Source of the DNA: Dichetophora obliterata
Lineage: Eukaryota > Arthropoda > Insecta > Diptera > Sciomyzidae
NCBI GenBank assembly: GCA_963920525.1
Contig: OY986438.1
Span: 180,336,888-180,400,887, forward strand
Reading direction: 5' to 3'
Length of the DNA: 64,000 nt
Shown piece after piece: positions 45,201 through 60,200 of the stretch. Position numbers and translations under genes: made by a program. The notes under the pieces were generated by a model. The model was not told the DNA's origin and ran no database searches. It saw nothing but the letters and a program-made list of their open reading frames with translations. The first letter of the stretch is position 1. Every line of letters begins with the position of its first letter.

Positions 45201-48200
45201 AGTCATCTGAACGTACTATCGGATCTTGGTCCGTTATCATCGATAACAAAACATTCTCGGTGTGAAAGAAGTACGCGTTATTTTTAATGCACGAATAGAC
45301 GGCTTGTTGAACGTCTTCCGGCAAATGACGAATCCAAGATACAGTGTAGCCCTTATTCGAAGCGCCCATCTGGCAACACTGTAACTTTCCGCAGTGATGC
45401 CAAATCGACTAATGACATACCGCGTTTGAAGCGTCATTCCAAGCAAATGTTTACAATGGAACAGTACACGCCACTTAGAACGCTCTAAAATTGTTGAAAT
45501 TTACATTCAACAAAACAAGTCAATAGTGAAAACTCAACGTGCTGAAAACTCATGAGCGATGAAGCTCATTTTCAGTTGAACGGAACGGTAAAAAAACAAA
45601 ATTGTCGTATTAATGCCACTGAAAATCCACAAGAGATTCAAGAGGTACCTCTTCACGATGCAAAAGTCACTGTTTGGTGCGGCGTTTGTGCTAAAATGCT
45701 CATTGGGCCGTTCTTTTTCGAAGATGATAATGGCCACAGAGTTACTGTCAATCAGGAGCGTTATCGCGATATGATAAACAATTTTTTCATGCCAATCGTT
45801 CGTCGAAAGCGTATCAGGCACTACTGGTTTCAACAAGACGGCGCGCCACCACACACAAGCCGCACTACAATCGATTTTTTGAAGCAATTGTTCCCTGGCC
45901 GTTTGACGTCAAAAAATGGTGATTTCGATTGGCCGCCAAGATCACCAGATTTAACGCCTCCAGACTTCTTTTTGTGGGGTTATTTGAAATCAAAGGTTTA
46001 CGTCAACAAGCCAAAGACCCTAGAAGAGCTGAAAACCAACATCCGTCAAGAAATAACCGCCATTCCCATCGAAATGTTGAAGAAAACCATGGAAAATGCT
46101 GCAAAACGGGCACAATATGTTGTAGAGGCCAATGGCGACCATTTACGAGATATCATATTCAAGAAATAATGTAAGCAAATCTACTTAAACCCAATTAAAT
46201 GATATTCATGACGAACAGACAAAAAATTGTGGTTTCTTTGATTTATTTAAAAATAAAATGGGCGCTTCGAATATGGACAACCCTGAATATATATTGAAAA
46301 AGTATATATTTGAAAACGTTGCGACTTCCGTGAATTGCCAGTGGTTGATTTTTGACATGAAACCAGAATGGCGCATAGACTTTTACAACGAACTGCGCTA
46401 GTTTCATTAGATTCGGTGCGGGTTCCTCATAGCACTGGGCTTTTGGCTGGCTAGGTTATTGCCGCACTCTCCTGAATCGACGGCTCGAACCATATGGTAC
46501 AGACATAGCTGATCGCCTCGAATATTCCAACCTTCGATATCTAACCTCGATATTGTCTGGAAAACCAGTGTTTTAATTGCTGACTGATAAGAATATTTTT
46601 GGTGCATATTTTAAACAATAATACGATATAACAAAAAATTAAAAAAGTTGGTGTAGCGACCAACTTATTAGCATTTTTTGTGATTTCTGCAGACCACTAA
46701 CTTAAGAAACTACTTATTACCATATTCCACTAAAGCAAATTGGAATTATAAGTGATTTTTAAATACAAAAGTTGCATTTTTCTACTTTTTTACGTATATT
46801 AACCCTTGTTTACTTTAAAAAATGTACTAAATTTACTTTTCAAAATACTACTTTGTAAAAAAACCTTTTTTCAAAATAATTCTAAAAACGCAACTACAAG
46901 AGATAATTAAATTTTGAAATTTATTAACATTAATTTACTTTTTTAACAGTTGACGTTTAAAACAAAAAACATATATGTTATTAGGTTAAGATTGCGAAAT
47001 ATGTTTATTAAACTAGATCGAAAAATAGTACGAATCTCAAAAATACGAGTAACTTCTAAAAACCAGTTCTGCATAAATTATTTTAAAATCGATGTTAATT
47101 CATAGAATAGGTTTTCATTCTCCTGCGCTATTATAACTTTTATTTACCTCCAAAAATAGCTTCTTTTTTTATCTGAGAATTTTCAAAACGTAGAGAATGC
47201 TATCCGTATATTTTGAGGGCAATAAGGTTGTTATTTAAGGGAGGTTCTCATGAAGCTCGACCAAAAAACTAAATTTTTTTTATTTTTAGATAGCTTATGA
47301 TGTGTAGCATATGTTCCTAAAGCGGTTTGGCTGATAACAAATGCACAAAAAAGCTATCGCATACGAAAATACCTACATTTTCATAAACGTTATCCAAATA
47401 AACTGGTATCCATGATAACTCAAGAACTACTCTATGAATTGACTTGGACTTTTTATTTTTATTTTATAGTAGATACAATTTATTGGATTCGAAACCTAAA
47501 TTTAGATAATATTGGCCGGTTTTTTTAGAGAACTTTAAAAAGCGAAAAATGTGAAAAAACGCTACTTAAAATTCAAATTTTTGTTATTTTCTACTATTTA
47601 TTGATATTATAGGTTTTAGCTCCAATAAATATAATATCATTCATAAAATTTTTTTTAATATATCAGATGACATGAACGTGCTATGGAATGAAGACTATTT
47701 GGGTACCGTTTTCTTCAACGTGACGTTTGACGGCATTTGACGCTTTACATTTTATTTTTATGAAACTAAAAAACTATTATTCTACACTTTAAGAATCAAT
47801 AGGTTAGGTTGGGTTAGGTTAGAGTGGCTGTCTCAAATTGAGACGCACTTAGGCCAATAAGGCCCATTGTGGTACCACAGGGGTTGATCTCCCTTCTCTA
47901 TTCAAACCAGCTTGAGCTGTTCACAAAGTTTAGGTTCACAAAGATATTTCCGAGAGTTCTTCGAGGTCTCTGAAAAACCAGTTGTTTAGGTGAAGAAAAC
48001 GTTTTTGAGCCAGCGCTGGGCAGGTGCAGAGAAGGTGTTCTGTAGATTCCACCTCCTCCTCATCTCTACAGCTTCTGCAGAAGTCGTTGTGGGGTATGTT
48101 TAATCTTTGAGCGTGCCTGCCAATAAGGCAGTGCCCTGTCAGGATCCCTATCATGGTGCCAATGTGATCTCTACTAAGAGATATGAGTTCTTTTGAACGC

Positions 48201-51200
48201 TTCAGATTGAGTTTGGGCCAAATTTGCCGTGCTATATTACAAGTGTTACCTGCTGACCATCTTTTGTTGGTGTTAATACAGGATAACTCATGTGTAAGGA
48301 GTTTACATGTGGTGAGAGGAATACCAAGGTTTGTCTTGTCTGAAGATAGTTGTTTGGTAGTACCTGTGCGAGCGAGTTCATCTGCTCTGCAGTTACCTAG
48401 AAAATCCCTATGTCCAGGAATCCAGCATAGGATAATTTTGAGCTGCTCTGCCATCTCGTTTAGAGATCTGCGGCAGTTGAAAACTGTTTCAGATGTTATT
48501 TCAACAGTTCCTAGGGCTTTCAGAGCGGCTTGACTGTCAGAAAGTATGCATATATCCATGGAAGATATATCATTTTTCTGAAGCCAAGTTAACGCTTCAT
48601 GTATAGCAGCGATTTCAGCTTGAAATACACTGCAATGGTCAGGGAGCCTGAAGGCTATATTGATGCTTAATGTTTCTGAGTAGACTCCTCCACCTACTTT
48701 GCCATCTAGTTTTGATCCATCCGTAAAGATCTCAATGACATTGTGAGGTGAACGGTTTTCTTGTTCCCACTCTTCTCGAGAGGGAATGGATACATCGAAC
48801 TTCCTCTCAAAGAGTAGTTTTTGTGTGATGTAGTCAATGGACCTAGGTAAAGGAGGGAGAAATTTTCTGATACAAGAATGTCCTAGTGTACCTTCTTTCC
48901 ACTGGGAGGTGGCTACTAGGCGAATGGCTGTATTAGCGGCCATCTGTTTAGCTAGGAAGTCAAGTGGTGTAAGATGGAGCATTGTGTCTAATGCGTCTGT
49001 CGGAGTAGTTCTTAGGGCTCCGCTAATGCACAGTTCAGCTGATCTTTGAACTTTACGGAGAAGGTTATGGTGAGTCTGTTTTTCGAGTGCATGCCACCAG
49101 ACAATAGCACCATATAGCAATATTGGCCTTACAACTGCTGTATAAAGCCAGTGAGTAACACTTGGCTGTAAACCCCATTTGCTACCCACCGCCTTTTTGC
49201 AAGAGTATAGGGCAATGTTCGCTTTTTTGGCTCTTTCGAGCAGATTGGGCTTCCAGTTTAGTTTCCTATCCAGTATAAGGCCCAGGTATTTTGCTTGATC
49301 TGAGAAGATAAGACTTGTATTTCCCAGTTTAGGTGGGCTAATTTGAGGTACATTGTGTTTTCTTGTGAAAACTACTAACTCAGTCTTATTAGGATTAACG
49401 CTGAGCCCACAGCTGATAGTCCAGTTGACAAGAGTATTTAGGCAGTTTTGCATAATGTCTCGGAGAGTAGATATATATTTTCCAGAGGTAACAATAGCAA
49501 CGTCATCGGCATAAGCTATCACCCTGCACCCCTCTAGTTCTAGTTTGCCTAGCAGTTCATTCACTGCTAAATTCCAGAGTAGAGGCGATAGAACCCCTCC
49601 CTGAGGGGTTCCTCTTGGTACAGATCTTAGCGTGGATGCCGCTCCAAATTTTGCACTTATAATCCTGCCAACTAGCATTTGGTTTATGAGTGCTATCAGC
49701 GCGGCATCCACCCCAAGCTCCGTCAGCGCACTGGTGATGGCCCCTGCGTCGACGTTATTAAAGGCTCCTTCTATATCAATAAAAGCTATCATTGTATATT
49801 CCTTCAGATAGAGGGATTTTTCAATGATTGAGATTATGGAGTGGAGAGCTGTTTCCACTGATTTGCCTTTGGTGTAAGCATGTTGAGCTAGAGATAATGG
49901 CTTCTTTTCTATCATGGATCTTAAGTGAATATCAATTAATCTCTCGAGGATTTTTAGAAGAAAAGATGAGAGACTAATTGGTCGAAGGTCTTTTGGGTTT
50001 ACGTGTGAGCTTTTTCCTGCCTTAGGTATAAAGATAACCTTCACATTACGCCATCCCTGGGGAATGTGGTTTAGGTCAAGGCAGCTTTGGTATATCAGCA
50101 AAAGCCGCTCCTTAATGATGCCATACGACTTTTGGATTTCAATGGGGGCTATACCATCTGGTCCTGGTGACTTAAATGGTTTGAAGGTACTGATTGCCTA
50201 TTCGAGCTTTTTTTGCGAGAGTATTTCTAGAGATCTGTTCACAGGTGGTAACTGATATTCCTGGATTGGATCGTTGTATATCTCTGAACATCCCGGAAAG
50301 TGGGTTTCTACTAAAACGTTCAGAGATTCTTCACTGCTTGTGGTCCAAGTACCATCTTCTTTTTTCATGAAGCTTGGATTGGAGGGATCCTTAGCTAGAA
50401 TTTTCCTGAGCCTTGATGCCTCAGAGGTCTGTGACATATTTTCACAGAAGGTCCTCCAGGACTGTCTTTGTGCTTTTCGTAGTTCATTTTTATATTCCCT
50501 GAGGGCTATTTTATAATATGACCACGTATCTGTAGATCTTGTGGTCTTTGCCCTGTTGAAAAGTTTTCTGGTCTTTTTCCGGAGATCTTCTAGTCCCTTA
50601 TTCCACCAAGGAGGCTTTTGCTTCCCCCTCAATGTTTTTAGCGGACAAGCAGTATCTAGAGCTTTATTTAGCGATTTAGTGAGACTATTAACTAAGTTGT
50701 CTAAAGATTGTTTATTGGAAGGACGATTAGTTGGTCCAATTGAGAGATCTGTATTTAAGGATCAATAAGTAACTGTGAAAAATTCAAAGTGTTCATTTAC
50801 TTCATTCTATGAAAAAATCCCAAGAACATTACCCTGCTTTTGGATCACTAGATGAGAACCTGCCTTGTTGCTAACAAAAAGCCATTTTTTGACCAAAAAG
50901 TATCGTCACTAAAATCAAAACTCTACTCTGAAAAATTTACTTCAATTTAAAAAAAATTTATTTATCGTTTTTAATGAGCGAAAAGAGCTCTCCCTTTTAC
51001 TTTTGAGACTTGGAATGACAGCTTTTTTTCTTTATAATTCGATCTTGCTTTTTTTGTTGGATGTGGTTTAAAAAATTTTACTAGCAATCTTTTGGCTTTA
51101 AAAAGTTTTAATAAAATTATTTTCTTGCTGTATTCAAAAAATCATCTTGTTTTATTAATTTGCGATCTTATTTCATACCTTTATTAAAAATATGACTAAA

Positions 51201-54200
51201 TTATATTGAAATTATTCATTCTACGTTCTACTGTTAGATTCGAAATATTTATGTGACTCAAAAGGTTTTTAAATTTCGAATTAGTATCGATTTATATAGA
51301 ATTTTATTTTTTGGTTGAATAAAATTTGTACTTAAGCACTAGCAACATTTTTTTAAAAATATATTTTAGACTCATTTTATTTGAATTATTTTTTTATGCC
51401 TTCGACGGCTATTGAAATCTGAAATCCCACTTTGACTATGGGCCTGATATTAGTTGTTAAGTATAAAGTATCAAGTAGTTTGTATTCATGATGCTTAATA
51501 GTATGAGATAATTGAATGGTTTTGATGCATTTCCCTCATTTTATTTTTACTTCCGATCACAGCTCTCTGGAATCAATCCAATTATCTCACACCCCGACTA
51601 CCTGAAGAACAACAATGATCAATCTGTTGTTGAAATTTGCGTTACACGCGTTCTCTCTTGCATACGTGAGACGAAGACCGCCGAACGTTACTGTTCGGCT
51701 CAGGTCGATTTATTGAGAACATGTCTGCTTTGGAATCTCCAGCCAACAGGATCGGCAAAAGAAGATCCGCCACATGCAAAAATTGCAGCTGATATTATTT
51801 CTAGTATATTTTTAGTAAGTTGCTGTTCCAGCTTCCAGACATAAAATTTTAAGAGTTATTGCTTTGTTTTTCCAGAATTATGATAAGAAAGAACTGATGA
51901 AGATTGCTTTACCTGTTGCCGTGCAGTTTTTGCCCAAAGGCAATAAGGAGCTTTCGCGAAATTTGGCCAGCTATCTGTCGCTGGCGGCCATTGAATATGC
52001 ATATCTGCTGAGTCCGCATGTGGAATCAATCATGGACTCGATACTGGCGGGTTAGCACAAACAGCACCTAAATTGAAACAGATTTATTAATTATTATTTT
52101 TGTTCCTTTATATACAGGTAACTATGGTTTACTTCGCGTGCTCTCACAAATCTATGAGGTATCCCCATCTGAAGTAGCGCCACATGCGCCACTCTTGATA
52201 ACCTTGCTGCCGCTGTGTGACGCTCAGGAGAAGTTGGCTGTTTTCCAGCTGTATCTATTGATAGCACAAAAAAAGCCCACTGTAAATATATTTTTATCTA
52301 GATATATTGTTAAATCAGCTCTTAGTTACAGCGGCCACAAACTTATATTTTGATTTTAATGACTTTCTTCCAGATGCTTGTACCTTGTTTGTCGCAGTTA
52401 TGCGAATTTCCATTCGATGCTGAAACAGCAACTGCCACAATGCAAATCCTTATCAAAATGGCCGAGCAACGTCCGAATTCAATTGTTGAGCATTTCGATA
52501 AAATAAAAATGGCAGCTAAAAAATATCCCAGCACAGTGTCGCACGTGGCGCAAATATTGGCCACGGCAGGCAGGCATAACAAGGTAAGTTGTGCGAAATG
52601 ACCATCCAAAACAGCTCTTACAAAATTCTGCTTGGATAGTATTCTAAAAGTTATAAACTCAATTCTGTTTTTAAAATTGAATTTTGTTTTTAATTCTATA
52701 TTATTCCGATGTTCTATTCTCCTTACTGAATTTATAACAGCGTGTGACATCACTTTTCTCACATGAGGTTAAAATTTAACTTAAACGTTGATCTTAATAT
52801 TTTTAAAATTGTATGCAATCAGTAGATAATATTGTGTCCTAAAGATTCTTACAAACCCTTTTTGAACATCTTCTAAAAAAGTTGTTTTGTCAAGTATGCT
52901 TCTACGACGGGTCACTCTTGAATTTTGAACATTTTTGTTCTTCAAGAAGTTGAATTGCCAACACGTTAATTGTTAATATTTAAGTTATATTATTTTATTC
53001 AAACACTAATTAAATACGTTTTCTTCTTTGGTTTTAATAATAAAACAGTATATTATAAAATGCATTTAATTGTATTGAAAAAATGTAAAAGAGTTAAAAG
53101 CATAATGTAGCGAGATCAGTTCTACTTATTGATGATGACTTACCATTTCTATAATTTTTTATGTTATAATTACTAAAATCTATTTTAAATCTTTGAAAAA
53201 AAAAATAATTTTACTATTTTTACTTCGAAAAAGAAAATTTTACTTGTGCTACTTTTTACTACTCATATTTTTTTTTTAATTTTTTATTATTATAGACTTT
53301 ACTTAAGGTAGTAGTCCAGTGCGACGGATTCCAAAAATCAACTTCTGTTTTACATTTTTCGCAACAAAAATATCTTGGAAATGCACTCTTAAAATTTCAG
53401 ACCGAAATTTAAAATATTTTTAATGTTACAACCAAAAGAAGAGAGCGCGCCGTAGTGTGTATGAAAGTGCTGTAAAAACTTTAAACACGTTTTTCTCGAA
53501 ACAAAGTTTTCGAAACTGCGGGGAAGCATTGACTAAAAATTATTCAACCGATTTGGCTAAAAATTTTACACGTTATTTTACAAATGTGTAACTAACAGCC
53601 CTATTCTGGCAAATTAACAAATTGTTAACCAGTATTTTGAATATTTCTATGTGTTTGTTGTAATTTTTTTATTTCAAAACAAAATTTGAAGCTCAAAAAT
53701 AAAAAATGTTGATAAAAATTGTCAACTGCTTTTCAGTTATTGACAATTTCATTAACAAATTTTGTTTTTTGAGCTTTAAATTTTGTATTGAAAATAACAA
53801 AAATATAGAAATATTCAAAATACTGGTTAACAATTTGTTAATTTGCCAGAATAGGGCTGTAAGTCTATAACCCTTAAAACAAATAATTTTTTAATTATAA
53901 CAACTTCTTTCACAAGTCCGCCATTTTTTTAATTTTTTTTTTTTAATATGCATATTTTAGATTAGTGCACTACAATTAAGCATGCTGAACGATATCCTCT
54001 TTGAATTATTTTTCAGATGACTACGCATAGCTACGTGAGGCTGGGTGCTACCCCAGAACAACTCACATTTTTTTCGAGGACTCTACTTCTTTACACTCTA
54101 ACAGCCCTATTCTGGCCGCTTAACTTAGGTCACCACGTTAACAAAATAGTTAATAGGGCATAGTTCACGATCATGTTGCATCGTTGCAAATGCAAAATAA

Positions 54201-57200
54201 ACAGCTTTTACAAAAACAGAAATCATTGAAAAGCTTTTGAAACATATGCTTTTTGTTTTTGTAAAAGCTGTTTAATTTGCATTAGCATCGATGCAACAAG
54301 ATCGTGAACTGCCCTCATATTAACAATTTGTTAAGGTTTCGTATTCTGCTGCAAATTTAAAAGCTCTTTTCCTTATCGATTTTCACCATGCATGGTGAAC
54401 TTTAAAAACTTTTATGTTGTAAATGATTTTTAAGAATACTAACATTTACATAACATAACAATCAGCTTAACAAGAGCTCCTTAACTATTTTTTATTAAGC
54501 TAGCAACCAGAATAGGGCTGTAAGACACTAATAAAAACTTGTTAAGAATTCAAAACGATGGCAATTTATTTTATCTATCAAAAAATGTTATTTATTTATT
54601 TTAAATATTTAAATAAATAAAGATTTATTCCTACCTTTTTTAGTAAACACTTTCAAATAACGATTAAGTTCACTTTAAAAGCGCGTTACGTAAACTAACT
54701 ACCAGAAAAGTATACCAGCTATCGCAAAACCATGTACAGATTTTCTTCCTGGAATGCAAGAACTGTCAAAATTCGCAACGCTTACTGACATATAATTTTA
54801 TCAACTTCCACAAATTATATTGTTAACAACTAAGCTATGTTCAAACCGAACCAAATAAAGTCCAATGTGACTCAAAATCAAAGGTATCCCAGTTTTTTCT
54901 GCTTGTGAATTAGGAGCTAAAGGAACTTTGTTCTCACATTTTCTCTACACTATATTCTATTTTAATTTAGAAAAGATTTATTGAAATTCAGAAAAGATCA
55001 ATTCGAATTTAAAAATTCCATTTGAAATTTTATAACTCCAATTGAAAAAACTCCATAACCATTACCATTATCATTCCCTTTACCATTCCCATTACCATTA
55101 CCATTACCATTACCATTACCATTACCATTACCATTACCATTACCATTACCATTACCATTACCATTACCATTACCATTACCATTACCATTACCATTACCAT
55201 TACCATTACCATTACCATTACCATTACCATTACCATTACCATTACCATTACCATTACCATTACCATTACCATTACCATTACCATTACCATTACCATTACC
55301 ATTACCATTACCATTACCATTACCATTACCATTACCATTACCATTACCATTACCATTACCATTACCATTACCATTACCATTACCATTACCATTACCATTA
55401 CCATTACCATTACCATTACCATTACCATTACCATTACCATTACCATTACCATTACCATTACCATTACCATTACCATTACCATTACCATTACCATTACCAT
55501 TACCATTACCATTACCATTACCATTACCATTACCATTACCATTACCATTACCATTACCATTACCATTACCATTACCATTACCATTACCATTACCATTACC
55601 ATTACCATTACCATTACCATTACCATTACTATTACCATTACCATTACCATTATCATTATCATTAATATTACCATTACCATAACAATAACCATAACCAACA
55701 CCATAACCATAACCATAGACATAACCATAGCCATAACCATAACCATAACCATAACCATAACCATAACCATAACCATAACCATAACCATAACCATAACCAT
55801 AACCATAACCATAACCATAACCATAACCATAACCATAACCATAACCATAACCATAACCATAACCATAACCATAACCATAACCATAACCATAACCATAACC
55901 ATAACCATAACCATAACCATAACCATAACCATAACCATAACCATAACCATAACCATAACCATAACCATAACCATAACCATAACCATAACCATAACCATAA
56001 CCATAACCATAACCATAACCATAACCATAACCATAACCATAACCATAACCATAACCATAACCATAACCATAACCATAACCATAACCATAACCATAACCAT
56101 AACCATAACCATAACCATAACCATAACCATAACCATAACCATAACCATAACCATAACCATAACCATAACCATAACCATAACCATAACCATAACCATAACC
56201 ATAACCATAACCATAACCATAACCATAACCATAACCATAACCATAACCATAACCATAACCATAACCATAACCATAACCATAACCATAACCATAACCATAA
56301 CCATAACCATAACCATAACCATAACCATAACCATAACCATAACCATAACCATAACCATAACCATAACCATAACCATAACCATAACCATAACCATAACCAT
56401 AACCATAACCATAACCATAACCATAACCATAACCATAACCATAACCATAACCATAACCATAACCATAACCATAACCATAACCATAACCATAACCATAACC
56501 ATAACCATAACCATAACCATAACCATAACCATAACCATAACCATAACCATAACCATAACCATAACCATAACCATAACCATAACCATAACCATAACCATAA
56601 CCATAACCATAACCATAACCATAACCATAACCATAACCATAACCATAACCATAACCATAACCATAACCATAACCATAACCATAACCATAACCATAACCAT
56701 AACCATAACCATAACCATAACCATAACCATAACCATAACCATAACCATAACCATAACCATAACCATAACCATAACCATAACCATAACCATAACCATAACC
56801 ATAACCATAACCATAACCATAACCATAACCATAACCATAACCATAACCATAACCATAACCATAACCATAACCATAACCATAACCATAACCATTACCATTA
56901 CCATTACCATAACCATAACCATAACCATAACCATAGCCATAACCATAACCATAACCATAACCATAACCATAACCATAACCATAACCATAACCATAACCAT
57001 AACCATAACCATAACCATAACCATAACCATAACCATAACCATAACCATAACCATAACCATAACCATAACCATAACCATAACCATAACCATAACCATAACC
57101 ATAACCATAACCATAACCATAACCATAACCATAACCATAACCATAACCATAACCATAACCACAACCATAACCATAACCATAACCATAACCATAACCATAA

Positions 57201-60200
57201 CCATAACCATAACCATAACCATAACCATAATCATAACCATAACCATAACCATAACCATAACCATAACCATAACCATAACCGTAACCATTTCCATTTCCAT
57301 TTCCATTTCCATAACCATTACCAATACCAATACCATATTCATTCACATTACCATTACCATTACCATTACCATTACCATTACCATTACCATTACCATTACC
57401 ATTAACATTAACATTAGTATTAACATTAACATTAACATTTACATTACTATTACCATTACCATTACCATTACCATTACCATTACCATTACCATTACCATTA
57501 CCATTACCATTACCATTACCATTACCATTACCATTACCATTACCATTACCATTACCATTACCATTACCATTACCATTACCATTACCATTACCATTACCAT
57601 TACCATTACCATTACCATTACCATTACCATTACCATTACCATTACCATTACCATTACCATTACCATTACCATTACCATTACCATTACCATTACCATTACC
57701 ATTACCATTACCATTACCATTACCATTACCATTACCATTACCATTACCATTACCATTACCATTACCATTACCATTACCATTACCATTACCATTACCATTA
57801 CCATTACCATTACCATTACCATTACCATTACCATTACCATTACCATTACCATTACCATTACCATTAACATTAACATTAACATTAACATTAACATTAACAT
57901 TAACATTAACATTAACATTAATATTAACATTAACATTAACATTAACATTAATATTAACATTAATATTAGCATTAACATTAACATTAACATTAACATTAAC
58001 ATTAACATTAACATTAACATTAACATTAACATTAACATTACCATTAATATTAACATTAACATGTTTATAATAAAGTGAAATATTAACATTAACATAAACA
58101 TTAACATTCACATTCACATTAACATTAACATCAACATCAACATGAACATTAACATTAACATTAACATGAACATTAACATTAACATTAACATTAACATTAA
58201 CATTAACATTAACATTAACATTCACATTAACATTACCTTGTATGAGTTTCAATTAATATGGTACACTGAATTTATATTGATCTATTCTGAATCTCAATTC
58301 AACTGCTTCGAATTTCAAACCGAATTTTTGAATTCCCACTGAACGGCTTATTGTAATAACGTGATAAGCCACACGAATCAAATAATGGATGTTGTTGGCT
58401 CTAGGGCTTTCAATGTCGGGATCCCGAAATCCCGGAATCACGAACCAATTTCTAGTCCCAGAATCCCGGGATTCCAAACCCTAAGTCTTGGGATTTTATT
58501 CATATAAGAACATATAAAAATGTCCAGCAATTATAAATGCAACTGCAATGCAAACGATGTTTTTTTTATATATCTAATTCACCCTGTTCTTTTTTTATAT
58601 CTCTACACACATTGAAAGGCTATTTTTTAGTTTGTTTTGGTTGTGATATTTAAAGACTCTGTTTACGAGGCTGTTCAACTTTCAAGGAATTTTGAAAGTA
58701 ACTAAAGTTTTGTTACTATACCATAGTTTTTTACTATAAAAGGAATATTTTAATCACATCATACTTTTTACTAACAGCTAACGAAATTATTTGAATAAGA
58801 AATTTGGTTTTCTTATTCAATTTTTTAAAAATTAAATTTATGATGTTGATTTTATATGATTTAAATACAAATTCCAAATGTTTGATGGTTTAAATCATAC
58901 TTGATTTTAAATACAAATTCTAGTTGTTTGATAGTTTAAAATCGTTTATTGAGCTTAAGGTCAAAGTTAGAACAATTCTTTGTACTAACGAATCTTTCCA
59001 ATGAAACAACAACAACAACAAAGTTTTTTCGATATGAAAAGGAAAAAGTCACTAGCTGATTTTATTGCAATTTCGGCCGTGCTTAAGGCTTCATCAGCCT
59101 TTCTGATGAAGCCTTTAGCACGGCCGATGGCTGATCAGAAAGGCTGATGAAGCCTTAAGCACGGCCGAAATTGAAATCAATAAACGATTTTAAACTATCA
59201 AACATTTAGAATTTGTATTTAAATCATATAAAATCAACATAATAAATAACACGGTCATTTAGAAAAAACTTTAATTAAATTTATGTTCTTTGTTTTGTTG
59301 AACTTATTTATGTGCATATTTTTATAATTATAATAAAGTGAAATATTATTTGATATTTTAAATATTATATCAATAATATAATATTTCATTCTTTAATAAA
59401 TGTTGAACGTTTTTTAAATATAAAAAATCATAACGTTTCTTTAACGTTAAATATTTTTAATTAGGACCGTAAAGGTTATGATTTCTATAAAAATATCATA
59501 ATACCATAATCGTTACAATAGTTTTTAATTTATTTTTTTCGATCTGATTTAATTAGGTGATGTATATCTTTTCTATCATATAACTAACAAGTATTTCCTC
59601 TAAAAATATAAAATGGGATTTCAGAATTCGATCCCATTAAGAATTTTATTGTTGATTTTTTTTCCTTGTATTCTTCTTTGTACATTACATCTGTAACTTT
59701 TTTCTGCATTAGTAATTATGATTTGGTTTAAGTGTTGTCATATAAACTTGTGGGTGTTTTTGAATATTTTAAGTATGAATAAGAATTAAGTATAAATTTT
59801 TTATTTAAAATGAAAAAATATATGCAATTGTTTTTGCTAAAACGCAGATTTTAAGAGAATGAGATGTTATTAACGGTCTTTGCTTTTAATACAGCATAAT
59901 GCCATTATTTTCAATTTTGGCATTTCGGGATCCCGAAAAATCCCGGGATTTGCCAAAACCATTCGGGATTGAAATCCCTAGTTGGCTCTTTACATAACTT
60001 GTATCATAAATGCATACCAACACCTACTTGTATCAAAAAAAAAATATTTAAATACATACTTAGTCATGTATACATGATTATATAAATACTTAATAAATGA
60101 GAACAATCTCTTTTGTAAAATAAAAATATTTTTTGTTATTCTCTGGCCAATCTTCCTTTAAAAAAAATTTACATATAACACTAAATACATGAATATCTTT

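Larger units (their letters stand above)
58403..59980. mobile_element. Non-autonomous hAT-type element with 8-bp duplication GTTGGCTC
   Basis: GTTGGCTC occurs directly on both sides (58395-58402 and 59981-59988). Ends are TAGGGCTTTCAATGTCGGGA and the complement of the right end, TAGGGATTTCAATCCCGAAT. Subterminal palindromic motifs of CGGGATCCCGAAATCCCGG type lie at both ends (58417-58475 and 59930-59955). An 8-bp duplication plus a TAGGG-type end fits hAT. No transposase remains in the 1578 bp. Confidence 0.88.

Noticed and set aside
47803..47822. TTAGG-like run considered as interstitial telomeric repeat
   Set aside because: Only about three imperfect units, exactly at the 3' end of a non-LTR element, so an element tail is the simpler reading.
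54998..58252. Reading frames of up to 1084 codons of NG/YG, MV, LW or HY dipeptides on both strands
   Set aside because: They are by-products of a hexanucleotide repeat whose period is a multiple of three. The same DNA is open in several frames on both strands and lies inside a melted intron.
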